A DNA stretch of 48,981 nt from Candidatus Azobacteroides pseudotrichonymphae (lineage in GTDB: Bacteria > Bacteroidota > Bacteroidia > Bacteroidales > Azobacteroidaceae): contig AP017913.1 in the NCBI GenBank assembly GCA_002091395.1, positions 188,520 to 237,500 on the forward strand. The letters are read 5' to 3'. Below, piece by piece: positions 1 to 10,487 of this stretch. The position numbers were made by a program, and so were the translations under genes. The notes below the pieces were generated by a model. It made no database searches. It saw nothing but the letters and a program-made list of their open reading frames with translations, and was not told the DNA's origin. The number at the start of each line of letters is the position of its first letter. The first letter of the stretch is position 1.

Positions 1-70
1 AAATATCACAGCAGAGATAATTATATAAAAGTAAATGTTATAATAATACATATGCTTATTTAATTAATAG

Positions 71-1096
71 TCAAATATTTACTCGCGTAAAAGGCAGAAC
101 ATTTATTGAACAAAATGTTCTGCTTAAAAATTTAAAGTAACCGGTTATTGCAACCATAGCAGCATTATCAGTAGTAAAAGTGATAGATGGAATATGTATT
201 CTCCAATTGTATTTTTTTGCATATTCTTTGAACACTTTTTGAAGATATGAATTAGAAGAAACACCTCCAGCAATAGCGACTTCTTTAATATTTAAATCGA
301 CAGTAGCTTTGTATAATTTATTCATTAAAATACTAATAATAGTTGCTTGCAAAGAAGCACTTAAATCATGCTTATTTTCTTCTATGAAATGAGAATTTTT
401 TTTCAATTCGTTTTTTAAAAAATATAGAAATGAAGTTTTAAATCCACTAAAACTGTAATTATACTTGTCCAGTAATGGTTTATTAAATTTAAATGCATTT
501 GGATTGCCTTTTTTAGCTAATAAATCAATTATTGGACCACCTGGATAAGGCAAACCCATAACTCTAGCACATTTGTCAAATGCCTCCCCAGCAGCATCAT
601 CAATAGTTTGTCCAATTATTTTCATTTCATTTATAGATTTTACCAAAACAATATTGGAATTTCCTCCAGAGACTAATAAACATAAAAATGGAAATTGAGG
701 GTGATAATATTTTTTTTTATTTTGCTTAATGAAGTGAACTAAAATGTGAGCTTGTAGATGGTTTACTTCAATTATTGGAATGTTTAGAGCAATAGATAGT
801 CCTTTAGAAAAAGAAATTCCTACTAAAAGTGAGCCTAATAGTCCTGGTCCGCATGTAAAAGCTATTGCCGATAAATCCTTTTTTCGTATGTTTGCTTGTT
901 TTATTGCTTCATCTACAACTGGGATAATGTTTTGTTGATGTGCTCTTGATGCAAGCTCTGGTACTACACCTCCGTAAAGTTTATGTATCTTTTGGTTGGC
1001 AATAATGTTAGATAAAATTACACCATCTCTAATAATTGCTGCAGAAGTATCGTCACAAGACGATTCTATTCCTAATATTGTTACTTGTGATTTCAT
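71..1096 (-). CDS. tsaD: tRNA N6-threonylcarbamoyladenosine synthase subunit TsaD
   Basis: TsaD (Gcp/YgjD, Kae1 family) transfers the threonylcarbamoyl group from threonylcarbamoyl-AMP to A37 of ANN-decoding tRNAs, working with TsaB and TsaE in the cytoplasm. The 341-residue protein has the usual family length. It starts with the ASKHA-fold segment GIESSCDDTSAA, carries the metal-site histidines in NHLQAHIL, the nucleotide-binding loop VSGGNSN, the DAAGEAFDK segment and the C-terminal TDNAAM motif. The gene lies three bases downstream of lepA on the same strand, so the two are almost certainly co-transcribed, probably with hisS further upstream. No domain is missing. tsaB and tsaE are not in the window. 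Identification is firm. Confidence 0.97.
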   Translation of the reverse strand: MKSQVTILGIESSCDDTSAAIIRDGVILSNIIANQKIHKLYGGVVPELASRAHQQNIIPVVDEAIKQANIRKKDLSAIAFTCGPGLLGSLLVGISFSKGLSIALNIPIIEVNHLQAHILVHFIKQNKKKYYHPQFPFLCLLVSGGNSNIVLVKSINEMKIIGQTIDDAAGEAFDKCARVMGLPYPGGPIIDLLAKKGNPNAFKFNKPLLDKYNYSFSGFKTSFLYFLKNELKKNSHFIEENKHDLSASLQATIISILMNKLYKATVDLNIKEVAIAGGVSSNSYLQKVFKEYAKKYNWRIHIPSITFTTDNAAMVAITGYFKFLSRTFCSINVLPFTRVNI

Positions 1097-1099
1097 AAT

Positions 1100-2908
1100 T
1101 TAATTTAGTTTGAGAACAGCTAAAAATGCTTTTTGTGGGATTTCTACATTTCCTATTTGTTTCATTCTTTTTTTCCCTTCTTTTTGTTTTTCAATAAGTT
1201 TGCGTTTTCGGGTAATATCACCTCCATAACATTTAGCAGTTACATCTTTGCGGACTGCTTTAACAGTTTCTCGTGCAATAATTTTTGTCCCAATACTCGC
1301 TTGAATAGCAACATCAAATTGTTGACGTGGAATTAATTTTTTCAACTTTTCGCATGTTTTACGTCCAAAATTAATTGCATTGTTGATATTAGTAAGCATT
1401 GATAGAGCATCTAATGGTTCTCCGTTAAGAAGGATATTTAATTTAATAAGTTTAGAATGGCGATAGTCATGCATATGGTAATCAAATGATGCATAGCCTT
1501 TGGAAATACTTTTCAGCTTGTCATAAAAATCGATAACAATTTCGCTTAATGGTAGATCATAAATAATTTCAATACGTGTGCAGGAAATGTAATTTTGTTT
1601 AATCAAAACTCCGCGTTTATTTAAGCATAAAGTCATAATTGGTCCAATGTAATTGATATTTGTTATAATAGAAGCACGAATAAATGGTTCTTCTATGTGG
1701 TCTATTAGGTTTGATTCTGGGAATCCAGCTGGATTATGAACTTCTTTATAATTGCCGTGTTTGTCATATACTTTGTATGATACATTTGGAACTGTAGTAA
1801 TTACGTTTATATTAAATTCTCTATTTAATCTTTCTTGAATTATTTCCATATGAAGTAACCCAAGAAATCCACAACGGAATCCAAATCCAAGAGCAGTAGA
1901 AGATTCTGGTTGAAAAGTTAATGAAGCGTCATTCAATTGTAGCTTTTCAAGAGATGAACGAAGGGTATCAACGTTTTCAATTCCTATTGGGTAAATTCCA
2001 GCAAAAACTATGGGTTTTACTTCTTCGAATCCATCGATGGCTAAAGAACAAGGGCGTTCTACATGAGTGATTGTATCTCCAACTTTTATTTCTTTTGAAG
2101 TTTTAATTCCGGAAACAATATATCCAACATTTCCACAAGTTATTTTTTCACATGGAACCATTTTCATTTTTAAAATACCAATCTCATCTATTTCACATTT
2201 TTTGCCTGTAGATACAAATTTTATTTGATCTCCTTTTTTTAAATAACCATTAATGATTTTGAAATAAATAATAATTCCACGGAAAGGATTGAATACAGAA
2301 TCAAAAATTAACGCTTGTAATGGAGCTTTTGTATCGCCTTTAGGAGCTGGAATTTTTTCTATTATAGTATCCAATAAATTAAGGATTCCTTCACCTGTCT
2401 TACTGCTAATATGTAAAATATCAGTTTTACTACATCCTAGTAATGACATAATTTGATCTTCAGTTTCTTCTATCATAGCATTTGGCAAATCAATTTTGTT
2501 CAAAATAGGTATAATTTCCAAATCATTCTCTAATGCCATATATAGATTGGATATAGTTTGAGCTTGAATTCCTTGTGTTGCATCTACAATTAACAATGCT
2601 CCTTCACATGATGCTATAGATCTTGATACTTCATAAGAAAAATCCACATGACCTGGAGTATCTATCAAATTAAGTATGTATTCTTCTTTTTTGTAGTTAT
2701 GCTGTATTTGAATTGCATGGCTTTTGATCGTAATGCCTCGTTCTCGCTCTAAATCCATATTATCCAATACTTGTTCTTGTATAATTTTCCCTTCTATAGT
2801 TTTTGTATATTCTAATAAACGATCAGCAAGAGTACTTTTGCCATGATCAATGTGTGCGATAGTGCAAAAATTTCGAATATGCCCTACACTATAATTAAAT
2901 GATTCCAT
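1100..2908 (-). CDS. lepA: Elongation factor 4 (LepA), ribosome back-translocating GTPase
   Basis: LepA is a translational GTPase that acts on stalled or misassembled ribosomes. The 602-residue product is full length. The G1 loop AHIDHGKST covers residues 18-26, followed by G3 (DTPGHVDF), G4 (NKID) and an SSKTGEG G5 segment. The EF-G-like domains and the LepA-specific C-terminal domain follow; that domain includes [19 protein letters not shown]. The downstream tsaD start is three bases past the stop, and hisS lies about 100 bases upstream on the same strand. No anomaly was seen. Unlike many proteobacteria there is no lepB beside it. Confidence 0.98.
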   Translation of the reverse strand: MESFNYSVGHIRNFCTIAHIDHGKSTLADRLLEYTKTIEGKIIQEQVLDNMDLERERGITIKSHAIQIQHNYKKEEYILNLIDTPGHVDFSYEVSRSIASCEGALLIVDATQGIQAQTISNLYMALENDLEIIPILNKIDLPNAMIEETEDQIMSLLGCSKTDILHISSKTGEGILNLLDTIIEKIPAPKGDTKAPLQALIFDSVFNPFRGIIIYFKIINGYLKKGDQIKFVSTGKKCEIDEIGILKMKMVPCEKITCGNVGYIVSGIKTSKEIKVGDTITHVERPCSLAIDGFEEVKPIVFAGIYPIGIENVDTLRSSLEKLQLNDASLTFQPESSTALGFGFRCGFLGLLHMEIIQERLNREFNINVITTVPNVSYKVYDKHGNYKEVHNPAGFPESNLIDHIEEPFIRASIITNINYIGPIMTLCLNKRGVLIKQNYISCTRIEIIYDLPLSEIVIDFYDKLKSISKGYASFDYHMHDYRHSKLIKLNILLNGEPLDALSMLTNINNAINFGRKTCEKLKKLIPRQQFDVAIQASIGTKIIARETVKAVRKDVTAKCYGGDITRKRKLIEKQKEGKKRMKQIGNVEIPQKAFLAVLKLN

Positions 2909-3009
2909 TGTAAATGCCTGATTTATAAATCAAATAAAAACTTTAAAGTGTGGTTAATGATTTAAATGATTATTTGGTGACAAATTTAGGATACACCGAG
3001 ACAAATATA

Positions 3010-4380
3010 TTAACATTTTTTCTGAAAAAAATTAACTAGTTCATCAGTAGTGATGGCAAATTGAGTGTTGTCATGCATGTTTTTGAGAGATATTTTATCT
3101 TCAACTAGTTCATTAGTTCCAACAATAGCGACAAAAGGTATTTGGTTATTGTTTGCATAAGATAATTGTTTTTTTATTTTAACTGCATCAGGGTATAACT
3201 CAGTATTAATGTTTGATTTTCTGAGAATAGACAAAATAGGTAGTATACGATTTACTTCTTTTTCTCCAAAGTTAACAAATAAAATTTGTGTATGTGATGA
3301 TGCATTATGTTTGTTGTAAAGATTTAATTGATTGAGAATGTCGAAAATTCTGTCTGCTCCAAAAGAAATCCCAACCCCAGATAAATTTGGCAATCCAAAA
3401 ATATCAGTCAAACTGTCGTATCTTCCTCCTCCTAAAATGCTTCCAATTGGTGCGTCTAAACATTTTACTTCGAAAATAGTACCTGTATAATAGTTCAATC
3501 CACGTACTAATGTTAAGTCAAATTCTATTGTGTTTTGAATAGAATCAAGATGAAGTTTGTTGAAAATTGTTTCAATTTCTTGTAGACCATCTAGTCCAAT
3601 TTTTGAAATGCTAAATTTTTTTTTTAAAACTGATATTTTATCTTGATTAGATCCATTAAATGAAAAAATAGATTGTAATTTGTTTATGGATTGATTAGAT
3701 ATACCTTTTTTAATAAGTTCTTTATTTACTTTATAAAATCCAATTTTGTCCAATTTATCTATAATTACCGCAATATCTGAAATTTTATTTTCTTCCCCAA
3801 TAATTTTGGCAATTCCGTTTAGTATTTTACGATTATTTATTTTAATTGAAATATTAATTGATAGTTTATGAAAAACTTCGTCAATGATTTTGATGAGTTC
3901 TATTTCATTTAGTAATGAAGTACTGCCAATAATATCTGCATCACATTGAACAAATTCTCTATATCTACCTCTTTGTGGACGATCAGCTCTCCAAACTGGT
4001 TGAATTTGAAATCTTCTAAAAGGGAATGAAATCTCATTTCTATGCATTGCAACAAAACGAGCTAATGGGACAGTCAAATCATATCTTAGTCCCTTTTCAG
4101 AAATTTGGGGAATTAATTTAGAAAGGTTGCAATTATTCCAATTAACTGATTTTATTTTTGTAATAAAATTTCCAGAGTTAATTATTTTAAAGATCAATTT
4201 ATCACTTTCTTTTCCATATTTACCCAATAAAATAGAAAGACTTTCTAAAGCTGGAGTTTCAATTTGTTTAAAACCGTGTAGATAAAAAATATTTCGTATT
4301 GTATCAAAAATATAATTTCGTTTATCCATTTCGTTCGGCGTAAAATCTCTTGTTCCTTTGAGAGTAAATGGTTTTTGCAT
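3010..4380 (-). CDS. hisS: Histidyl-tRNA synthetase
   Basis: This class II aminoacyl-tRNA synthetase charges tRNA-His. The 456-residue protein opens with [13 protein letters not shown] (motif 1 area), has motif 2 as [15 protein letters not shown] followed by [12 protein letters not shown], the HisRS-specific [11 protein letters not shown] segment, and motif 3 around [11 protein letters not shown]. The C-terminal anticodon-binding domain (about residues 360-456) is present. GLNYY in place of the proteobacterial GLDYY is, from memory, normal for Bacteroidetes. The gene is divergent from gyrA across 230 bp and probably leads the hisS-lepA-tsaD transcript. It is complete. Confidence 0.97.
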   Translation of the reverse strand: MQKPFTLKGTRDFTPNEMDKRNYIFDTIRNIFYLHGFKQIETPALESLSILLGKYGKESDKLIFKIINSGNFITKIKSVNWNNCNLSKLIPQISEKGLRYDLTVPLARFVAMHRNEISFPFRRFQIQPVWRADRPQRGRYREFVQCDADIIGSTSLLNEIELIKIIDEVFHKLSINISIKINNRKILNGIAKIIGEENKISDIAVIIDKLDKIGFYKVNKELIKKGISNQSINKLQSIFSFNGSNQDKISVLKKKFSISKIGLDGLQEIETIFNKLHLDSIQNTIEFDLTLVRGLNYYTGTIFEVKCLDAPIGSILGGGRYDSLTDIFGLPNLSGVGISFGADRIFDILNQLNLYNKHNASSHTQILFVNFGEKEVNRILPILSILRKSNINTELYPDAVKIKKQLSYANNNQIPFVAIVGTNELVEDKISLKNMHDNTQFAITTDELVNFFQKKC

Positions 4381-4610
4381 ACATATTTAAAAATAAAAAT
4401 TTTTCATGAATATTTAATAAGACTTAATAGTATTTAATATGACTCATTAATTTTAATTATAAAATCGTTTTTGATTTATTAGTATAAATGATTTTTGAAT
4501 TTTGTATCAAAATCTGAGTAAGATATAGAATTATAATGAATTTTAGTAACTTGCCTCTAAATTAATTAGATTATGGATTTCATAAATCAATAATAATTTA
4601 AGCGTTACAT
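4381..4610. promoter_or_regulatory. Divergent hisS/gyrA promoter region with a repeated 21-bp element
   Basis: This 230-bp spacer must hold the promoters of hisS (leftward) and gyrA (rightward). At 4461-4481 it carries a 21-bp sequence starting AAAATCGTTTTTGATTTATT that recurs exactly at 10309-10329 upstream of argF', in the same orientation relative to the downstream gene. The similarity continues loosely for about 30 more bases (a TTTTGAATTTT-type stretch). I see no convincing full Bacteroidetes -33/-7 pair. A regulatory role is inferred. Confidence 0.45.
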
Positions 4611-7067
4611 ATGGTACATGATAAAGATAAAATCATACAAGTTGATATAGAGGAACAAATGAAGAATACGTATATTGATTATTCAATGTCTGTTATTGTT
4701 TCTCGTGCATTGCCTGATGTAAGAGATGGGTTAAAACCAGTACATCGCAGAATATTATTTGGTATGAATGAATTGGGTAATTACTCAAATAAACCTTACA
4801 AAAAATCTGCAAGAACTGTTGGTGATGTGTTAGGAAAGTATCATCCACATGGAGATAATTCTATTTATTTTTCTTTAGTTCGCATGGCACAGCATTGGTC
4901 ATTACGTTATCCTTTGATAGATGGACAGGGAAATTTTGGTTCAATAGATGGTGATGCTCCTGCTGCTATGCGTTATACAGAATCTCGATTGAGTCATTTG
5001 GCAGAAGAGATGTTACGAGATATTGACGAAAATACAGTTGATTTTGATCTTAATTTTGATGATACGTTAAAAGAACCTGTTATTCTACCTTCTCGTATTC
5101 CTAATTTATTAATAAATGGGGCTTCTGGCATTGCCGTTGGTATGGCAACTAATATGCCTCCGCATAACATTACCGAATGTATAGATGGGATCATTTCATA
5201 TATTGATACAAAAGGAGAAATTGATGTTGATGGGTTAATAAAATATATTAAAGCTCCTGATTTTCCAACAGGTGCAACTATTTACGGGTATCAAGGAGTC
5301 AAAGATGTTTTTGAAACTGGCAGAGGTAAAATTTTATTGAGGGGGAAAACCAATATAGAGACGCATAATGGGAAAGAAAAAATTATTATTAGCGAAATCC
5401 CTTATTTAGTGAATAAAAAAGAACTAATAGAGCATATTGTTGATTTGATTAATGAAAAGAAACTAGATGGAATCTATCACATAAATGATGAATCTGATAG
5501 AGAAGGAATGCGTATTGTAATAAATGTAAAAAAGGATTTTAATTCAAATGTGCTCTTAAATAAGTTGTACAAACTTACTGCATTAGAGTCTTCTTTTAAT
5601 GTTAATAATATTGCTTTAGTGAAAGGCAGACCAAAAATTTTAAATTTAAAGGAATTGATATGTTGTTTTGTAGAACATAGGATAGAAATAGTGACTCGAC
5701 GTACAACATATAATTTATCTAAGGCAGAAAAACAATTAAATGTTGTTAATGGTTTAATAATTGCTTCTAACTATATTGATGAAGTTGTTCACATTATTCG
5801 TTTTTCGCAAAATTCAACGGAGGCAATAAATCGATTAATGGATCGTTTCCATTTGATTGAAATACAGGCACGTGCTATTGTTGAAATGCGCTTAAGGCAA
5901 CTTACTGCTTTAGAGCTAAACAGACTTCATGAAGAACTTAATAATTTAAAAAAAATGATTATTTCTTGGAAAGAAATTCTTTCTGATAGAAATATTTTAA
6001 TGAAAGTTATTAAGGATGAATTAGTAGAAGTAAAAAATAAATTTGGTGATACAAGAAAAACTGATATTGTTTACTCTACTGAGGATATGAATCCTGAAGA
6101 TTTTTATACAGATGAAGAAATGATTATTACCATCTCGCATTTAGGATATATTAAAAGGACTCCTTTGGCGGATTTTAAATCTCAAAATCGAGGAGGTGTT
6201 GGTGTAAAAAGTTCTGAAATTCGCGATGAGGATTTTATTGAGTACGTTTATGCTGCAAACATGCATGCTACAATGTTGTTTTTTACTCAGAACGGAAAAT
6301 GCCATTGGTTAAAGGTTTATCAACTTCCTGGAGGTACAAAAATTTCTAAGGGACGTGCCATTCAAAATTTGTTAAATATTGATATGAATGATAAAGTTAA
6401 TGCTTTTATTCGTGTGAAATATTTAGATGATAAAAATTTTGTTGAGTCGCATTATTTGATTTTTTGCACGAAAAAAGGAATTATAAAAAAAACTCCACTA
6501 AAGGTTTATTCTCGTCCTCGTCCAAATGGTATAAATGCAATTACTACAAATAGTGATGACGAAGTAATAGAAGTAAAAATTACTGATGGTGATAATGAAA
6601 TCATCATAGCTAGCAAAAAAGGACGTGCATTACGTTTTAATGAATCTAAAGTTAGAAGTATGGGTCGTTTAGCTTCTGGTGTAAAAAGTATGATACTTGA
6701 CCCTATAGACGACGAAGTAATAGGCATGATTGCTATTCAGGATAAAGAAAAAGAAAATGTGTTGGTTGTTTCAGAAAGGGGGTATGGGAAGCGCTCAAGG
6801 ATAAATGATTATCCAGTTACTAATCGTCGAGGAAAAGGTGTTAAAACATTGAATGTTACTGAAAAAACTGGATTTTTAGTAAGTATTAAGAACGTATCTG
6901 AAAATAATGATGTAATGATTATTAATAAATCTGGAGTTGCAATTCGCATGAAAATTTCTGATTTAAATATTAAAGGAAGAGCAACACAAGGGGTTCGACT
7001 TATTAATCTTGAAAAAAGATGTGATAAAATTGCTTCTGTTTGCAAAATAGTATTAGAAGATATTTAG
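4611..7067 (+). CDS. gyrA: DNA gyrase subunit A
   Basis: GyrA is the DNA-cleaving subunit of the type IIA topoisomerase that introduces negative supercoils with GyrB. The 818-residue protein begins at the conserved N-terminus. From this start the catalytic tyrosine (AAMRYTES) falls at residue 122, the same number as in E. coli. The C-terminal wrapping domain starts near residue 500 and contains a GyrA box variant QNRGGVG at residues 525-531 (canonical QRRGGKG), supporting gyrase rather than topoisomerase IV. In the quinolone-determining region the residue at E. coli position 83 is Asn ([10 protein letters not shown]), where Ser is usual, and position 87 is Phe as in other Bacteroidetes. gyrB is not in the window. 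Confidence 0.96.
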   Translation: MVHDKDKIIQVDIEEQMKNTYIDYSMSVIVSRALPDVRDGLKPVHRRILFGMNELGNYSNKPYKKSARTVGDVLGKYHPHGDNSIYFSLVRMAQHWSLRYPLIDGQGNFGSIDGDAPAAMRYTESRLSHLAEEMLRDIDENTVDFDLNFDDTLKEPVILPSRIPNLLINGASGIAVGMATNMPPHNITECIDGIISYIDTKGEIDVDGLIKYIKAPDFPTGATIYGYQGVKDVFETGRGKILLRGKTNIETHNGKEKIIISEIPYLVNKKELIEHIVDLINEKKLDGIYHINDESDREGMRIVINVKKDFNSNVLLNKLYKLTALESSFNVNNIALVKGRPKILNLKELICCFVEHRIEIVTRRTTYNLSKAEKQLNVVNGLIIASNYIDEVVHIIRFSQNSTEAINRLMDRFHLIEIQARAIVEMRLRQLTALELNRLHEELNNLKKMIISWKEILSDRNILMKVIKDELVEVKNKFGDTRKTDIVYSTEDMNPEDFYTDEEMIITISHLGYIKRTPLADFKSQNRGGVGVKSSEIRDEDFIEYVYAANMHATMLFFTQNGKCHWLKVYQLPGGTKISKGRAIQNLLNIDMNDKVNAFIRVKYLDDKNFVESHYLIFCTKKGIIKKTPLKVYSRPRPNGINAITTNSDDEVIEVKITDGDNEIIIASKKGRALRFNESKVRSMGRLASGVKSMILDPIDDEVIGMIAIQDKEKENVLVVSERGYGKRSRINDYPVTNRRGKGVKTLNVTEKTGFLVSIKNVSENNDVMIINKSGVAIRMKISDLNIKGRATQGVRLINLEKRCDKIASVCKIVLEDI

Positions 7068-7218
7068 CGCAGTAGTAAAAGTTCGAAAAGTTCAATATGC
7101 TGAAAAATATGAACGAAGTAATAAAATTAAATTTTCAAAATTTAAAAGAATGGAATCTGTTGTTCTTAAATATATTGTAAAAATATCATTATTGGTGAAA
7201 TATTATTAAGTATATTGT

Positions 7219-7821
7219 TTATGTTTTTAGTTTTTGATTTATTTGTTCAATAAAGTTTAGAAAAATTTTTTCTCCCAATCTATTTTTTGAAGATGTAGTA
7301 AAAATAGGAGGAAGTTTTTCCAAATCTTTTGATAAAATTTTTTGATAAATATAAATATTCTCCTTTAATTGTTTCCACGATAATTTGTCTATTTTAGTAA
7401 ATACGATACTGAATGGTATACTATTTTCTCCTAATTCATTAATGAATGTTATATCATTTTTTTGAGGATTATGTCGACAATCTATTAATACGAAAAGGCA
7501 GATTAATTCTTTTCGTTGATGTAAATAATCATTAATAATTTTTTGAATAATTTTGCGCTTTTGTTTACATGTTTTTGTATATCCATAACCTGGTAAATCA
7601 ACCAGATACCATTCACTATTGATTAAAAAATGGTTAATAGACTGTGTTTTCCCTGGCATTGATGATGTTAATGCAAGATTTTTTTTTCTTGTCAGCATAT
7701 TGATAAGAGAAGATTTTCCTACATTGCTACGTCCAATTAGAGCATATTCTGGATATCCATCTTGTGGACATTTGTTGATGCTTATATTACTGGCAACAAA
7801 TGTTGCTTTCTTGATATTCAT
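7219..7821 (-). CDS. engB: Ribosome biogenesis GTP-binding protein EngB (YsxC/YihA)
   Basis: EngB is a TRAFAC-class GTPase needed for late 50S subunit assembly. The Walker A/G1 loop GRSNVGKSS, the TSSMPGKTQ switch I, DLPGYGY (G3), TKIDK (G4) and TTSSKNRLG (G5) are all present. I place the start at the internal Met giving MNIKKATFVASN, about 200 residues, because family members begin about 30 residues before G1. The reading frame also allows an ATG six codons upstream (at 7839). The gene converges on gyrA with 150 bp between the stops. Identification is firm; the start is less certain. Confidence 0.93.
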   Translation of the reverse strand: MNIKKATFVASNISINKCPQDGYPEYALIGRSNVGKSSLINMLTRKKNLALTSSMPGKTQSINHFLINSEWYLVDLPGYGYTKTCKQKRKIIQKIINDYLHQRKELICLFVLIDCRHNPQKNDITFINELGENSIPFSIVFTKIDKLSWKQLKENIYIYQKILSKDLEKLPPIFTTSSKNRLGEKIFLNFIEQINQKLKT

Positions 7822-7839
7822 AGATAGTTTTGGTTGCAA

Positions 7840-8262
7840 TTAAATTTTAATTTTTTAATTTTTAAGTAATTTAATTCATTCTAACATATGATATTAACAA
7901 TTTAGTAAATTTGTTTCGCATAAATTTAAATAGTTAGTATAACTATTGTTTAGTTTATGTCAAGTTTTTCAATTATATATTTTTATATGTTGATAAACAA
8001 GATAATATGTTAATTAGAATAATTAACATATTTAATAACTTATTTGTAAAAATCGTATAGAAATTAATATGGCTATTTTGTTTTTTAGATAAAAACTTAT
8101 ACCTTTATCAGACGTTGGCGGCGTTTTTTTGAGCTTATAACCATTGTCTGGTTGTTGCTTTTTTTACGTTTTGGGAATATAAATCAAGCCGATGAATTTT
8201 ATGTTAGGCATTAAAAAATTTGTGATTATACGCTATTAATTTTATTAAAATTAGTATTTTGG
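7840..8262. other. Divergent engB/rpmF spacer with a coding-like segment
   Basis: The 423-bp spacer separates engB (leftward) from rpmF (rightward). It holds a perfect Bacteroidetes -7-type box TAAATTTG at 7906-7913, though no clear -33 box precedes it at the usual distance. From 8089 to the stop at 8212-8214 a plus-strand frame without an ATG reads like a basic amphipathic and then hydrophobic peptide (around RRWRRFFELI, then IVWLLLFLRFG). This patch is more GC-rich than its flanks. In Bacteroides I recall a YceD/DUF177 gene just before rpmF; the segment could be a relic of that or of something else, or a structured leader. I do not recognise it. Confidence 0.35.
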
Positions 8263-8460
8263 ATGGCACATCCTAAGCGGAGAACTGGAAAATCTAGAAG
8301 AGACAAGAGGAGGACGCATTGTAAATCTGTAATACCACAAATAGCTCTAGATTATGTGACAAATGAATATCATTTATTGCATAGAGCGCATTGGCATGAA
8401 GGGAAATTATATTATAGAGGCAAAATACTTTTCGATAAAACATCTGTTGGTGGCGTTTAG
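8263..8460 (+). CDS. rpmF: 50S ribosomal protein L32
   Basis: L32 is a small basic protein of the large ribosomal subunit. The 65-residue product begins with the family signature [19 protein letters not shown] and has the Bacteroidetes-type tail ending in a Val-Gly-Gly-Val stretch. Only one Cys is present, so the four-Cys zinc site of some L32 proteins is absent, as in many bacteria. It precedes fabH by 104 bp on the same strand. The rpmF-fabH pairing is widespread and links ribosome and fatty-acid synthesis genes. The usual upstream yceD/DUF177 gene is not intact here. Confidence 0.97.
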   Translation: MAHPKRRTGKSRRDKRRTHCKSVIPQIALDYVTNEYHLLHRAHWHEGKLYYRGKILFDKTSVGGV

Positions 8461-8564
8461 GTATTTGTTTGATTTATAATCATTTAGTATTTTATTTTGA
8501 GAGTTTAAGTTAAAAAATATTTTTATGATAAATTTTCATTTTTAACTCTGGTGATTGTTAACTT

Positions 8565-9560
8565 ATGAATAAAATTCGTGCAGTAATAACAGCAATAGGT
8601 GGGTATGTTCCTGAATATAGATTAACCAATGAAGAGGTGGCTACTATGGTGAATACTAGTGATGAATGGATAACTAAAAGAATAGGAATCAAAGAAAGGA
8701 GAATACTTAAATCAGAAGAAGGGAAGGGAATTACTTATTTGGCGATGAAAGCAATAGATGATTTAAAAAGTCGATGTAGCTTTGATCCGCTTAAAATAGA
8801 TGCCGTTTTTTTTGCTACAGCCACTCCTGATTATTTGTTTCCAAATTCTGCTAGTTTGGTTGCACATAAAACTGGGATGATTAATGCATTTGGGTTTGAC
8901 ATGGAAGCAGCGTGTAGTGGATTCATATACGCTTTAGAAATTGCTCAAAGTTGCATTGTTTCTGGTAAACATAGAAAAATAATGGTAATTGCGGGAGATG
9001 TTTTATCAACACTTATAGATTATACAGATCGTAACACTTCTCCTATATTTGGTGATGGTTGCGGTTGTGCTTTGGTAGAATCCACTACGGATGATTTAGG
9101 TTTAATTGATTCTATTATGCGTTGTGATGGTAGTATCCCTGAAAGTTTACACGTGTATGGAGGAGGGGCTGTTAATCCTACTACTCATGAAACAGTAAAT
9201 AATAAATTACATTATATTTGGCAGGATGGCAAAGTAGTTTTTAGGCACGCAGTTTCAAACATGTCAAATACTTGTCAAAAATTAATTAAAAAAAATAATC
9301 TATCAGAAAAAGAAATAGATTGGATAGTTCCTCATCAAGCAAATTTACGTATTATAGACGCAGTCGTCAATTCGTTAGGAGTTTCTCGGGAAAAAGTAAT
9401 GATTAATATAGAAAAATATGGGAATACAGGATCTGCGAGTATACCTCTTTGTTTATGGGAATGGGAGTCTAGACTGCATAAAGGAGACAAATTGATTCTC
9501 ACTGCTTTTGGTGCCGGATTTACATGGGGAGCCACTTACTTAAAGTGGGGTTATAATTAA
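8565..9560 (+). CDS. fabH: 3-oxoacyl-[acyl-carrier-protein] synthase III (KAS III)
   Basis: FabH starts type II fatty-acid synthesis by condensing acetyl-CoA (or a branched acyl-CoA) with malonyl-ACP. The 331-residue protein has the complete thiolase-fold triad: Cys117 in EAACSGF, His257 in VPHQANLR and Asn287 in YGNTGSAS. The C-terminal glycine-rich AFGAGFTWGA closes the active site. It lies 104 bp after rpmF and is probably co-transcribed. In Bacteroides I recall era and der following fabH; here about 480 bp without a gene follow instead. The enzyme itself looks intact. Confidence 0.97.
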   Translation: MNKIRAVITAIGGYVPEYRLTNEEVATMVNTSDEWITKRIGIKERRILKSEEGKGITYLAMKAIDDLKSRCSFDPLKIDAVFFATATPDYLFPNSASLVAHKTGMINAFGFDMEAACSGFIYALEIAQSCIVSGKHRKIMVIAGDVLSTLIDYTDRNTSPIFGDGCGCALVESTTDDLGLIDSIMRCDGSIPESLHVYGGGAVNPTTHETVNNKLHYIWQDGKVVFRHAVSNMSNTCQKLIKKNNLSEKEIDWIVPHQANLRIIDAVVNSLGVSREKVMINIEKYGNTGSASIPLCLWEWESRLHKGDKLILTAFGAGFTWGATYLKWGYN

Positions 9561-10042
9561 AATTGATTTATATTTATATTGTTAATTTGTTGTAATTATT
9601 GTTGTTTTTTTTTGTAAAATTTACACATATCAATTATTCAGATCTTGTTGTAGTAAATTTTGATTAAGAAGGAAAGCGTATGAATTTAGTTATAATTAAG
9701 AAAAACAAAGTTGCATTTGGATGTTATAAATGGTGATTTTTAGAATGTGGTGTACGTTTCTATATCGTGTATTTTTTATTTAGTTAAATGAATTATATGC
9801 TTGGTTGTATTGAAATAAGTAGTATTATGTTAGTTTAGTGATGGAGTAATTTTTTATTAAAAATATTTTTATTTATTTGCAATGCAATATTACATCTTAT
9901 GTTATTGTATTTTTCTGGTAAAATAAAAATGCGATATATCTACTTTTTTCTTCGTTTGTTTTTTCAATTTGTAATTTTGTTCAATTAGAATAAAAATGTT
10001 TCTACATGAACTACATTTAGTGACAATTTTTTAGTGTTTTAA
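9561..10042. other. Gene-free spacer after fabH
   Basis: This stretch of about 480 bp is AT-rich and has no credible gene. A 17-codon reading frame starts at ATG 9680 with an unusually good Shine-Dalgarno-like AAGGAAAG just upstream. It encodes a short basic peptide ending at a TGA. Its function, if any, is unknown, and it could be chance. This is where era and der would sit in the gene order I recall for Bacteroides. I see no surviving GTPase motif. Confidence 0.5.
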
Positions 10043-10127
10043 GGAGAGATGGCAGAGTGGTCGATTGCGGCGGTCTTGAAAACCGTTGAACTGAATGGTT
10101 CCTGGGGTTCGAATCCCTATCTCTCCG
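10043..10127 (+). tRNA. tRNA-Ser(TGA)
   Basis: The acceptor stem GGAGAGA (10043-10049) pairs with TCTCTCC (10120-10126), with discriminator G. The anticodon stem-loop CGGTCTTGAAAACCG gives anticodon TGA. There is a long variable arm, as required for tRNA-Ser, followed by a standard T arm with GGTTCGAATCC. No CCA is fully encoded. It stands alone between the fabH spacer and argF'. Confidence 0.96.
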
Positions 10128-10487
10128 CATATATAATGTTTTTAGACATATTGATATTCACTAAATAATATAAAATTAATGATTTCAAATCAAGACAATA
10201 TGTTGATTTTGTGTATTTGTTTTTAGTATGACAATTTAATTATATAAGTATATACATAAACTTTTAGTTTAAAACTATTTAGTTATGATTAGTAATTTTT
10301 TTTGAGTAAAAATCGTTTTTGATTTATTAAATTTTGAATTTTTGATATTAAAATTTAAACTATAGATGTAATTATTTTTGGGTTTGACATATTAAACTGA
10401 ATTGAAAATGGTTTTATTGGTTTAAAATCTATAATTGTTTTAAAGTGTTATTGTAAACTGTAATAACATAAATATATATATCATTTT
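10128..10487. promoter_or_regulatory. Leader region upstream of argF' with a repeated 21-bp element
   Basis: This is 360 bp without a gene between tRNA-Ser and argF'. It contains the second exact copy (10309-10329) of the 21-bp element also present upstream of gyrA at 4461-4481. The element sits 179 bases before the argF' ATG, against 150 bases before the gyrA ATG. The downstream flank shows looser similarity to the gyrA copy. No Arg-box-like operator was recognised. A regulatory role is inferred from position and conservation only. Confidence 0.4.
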
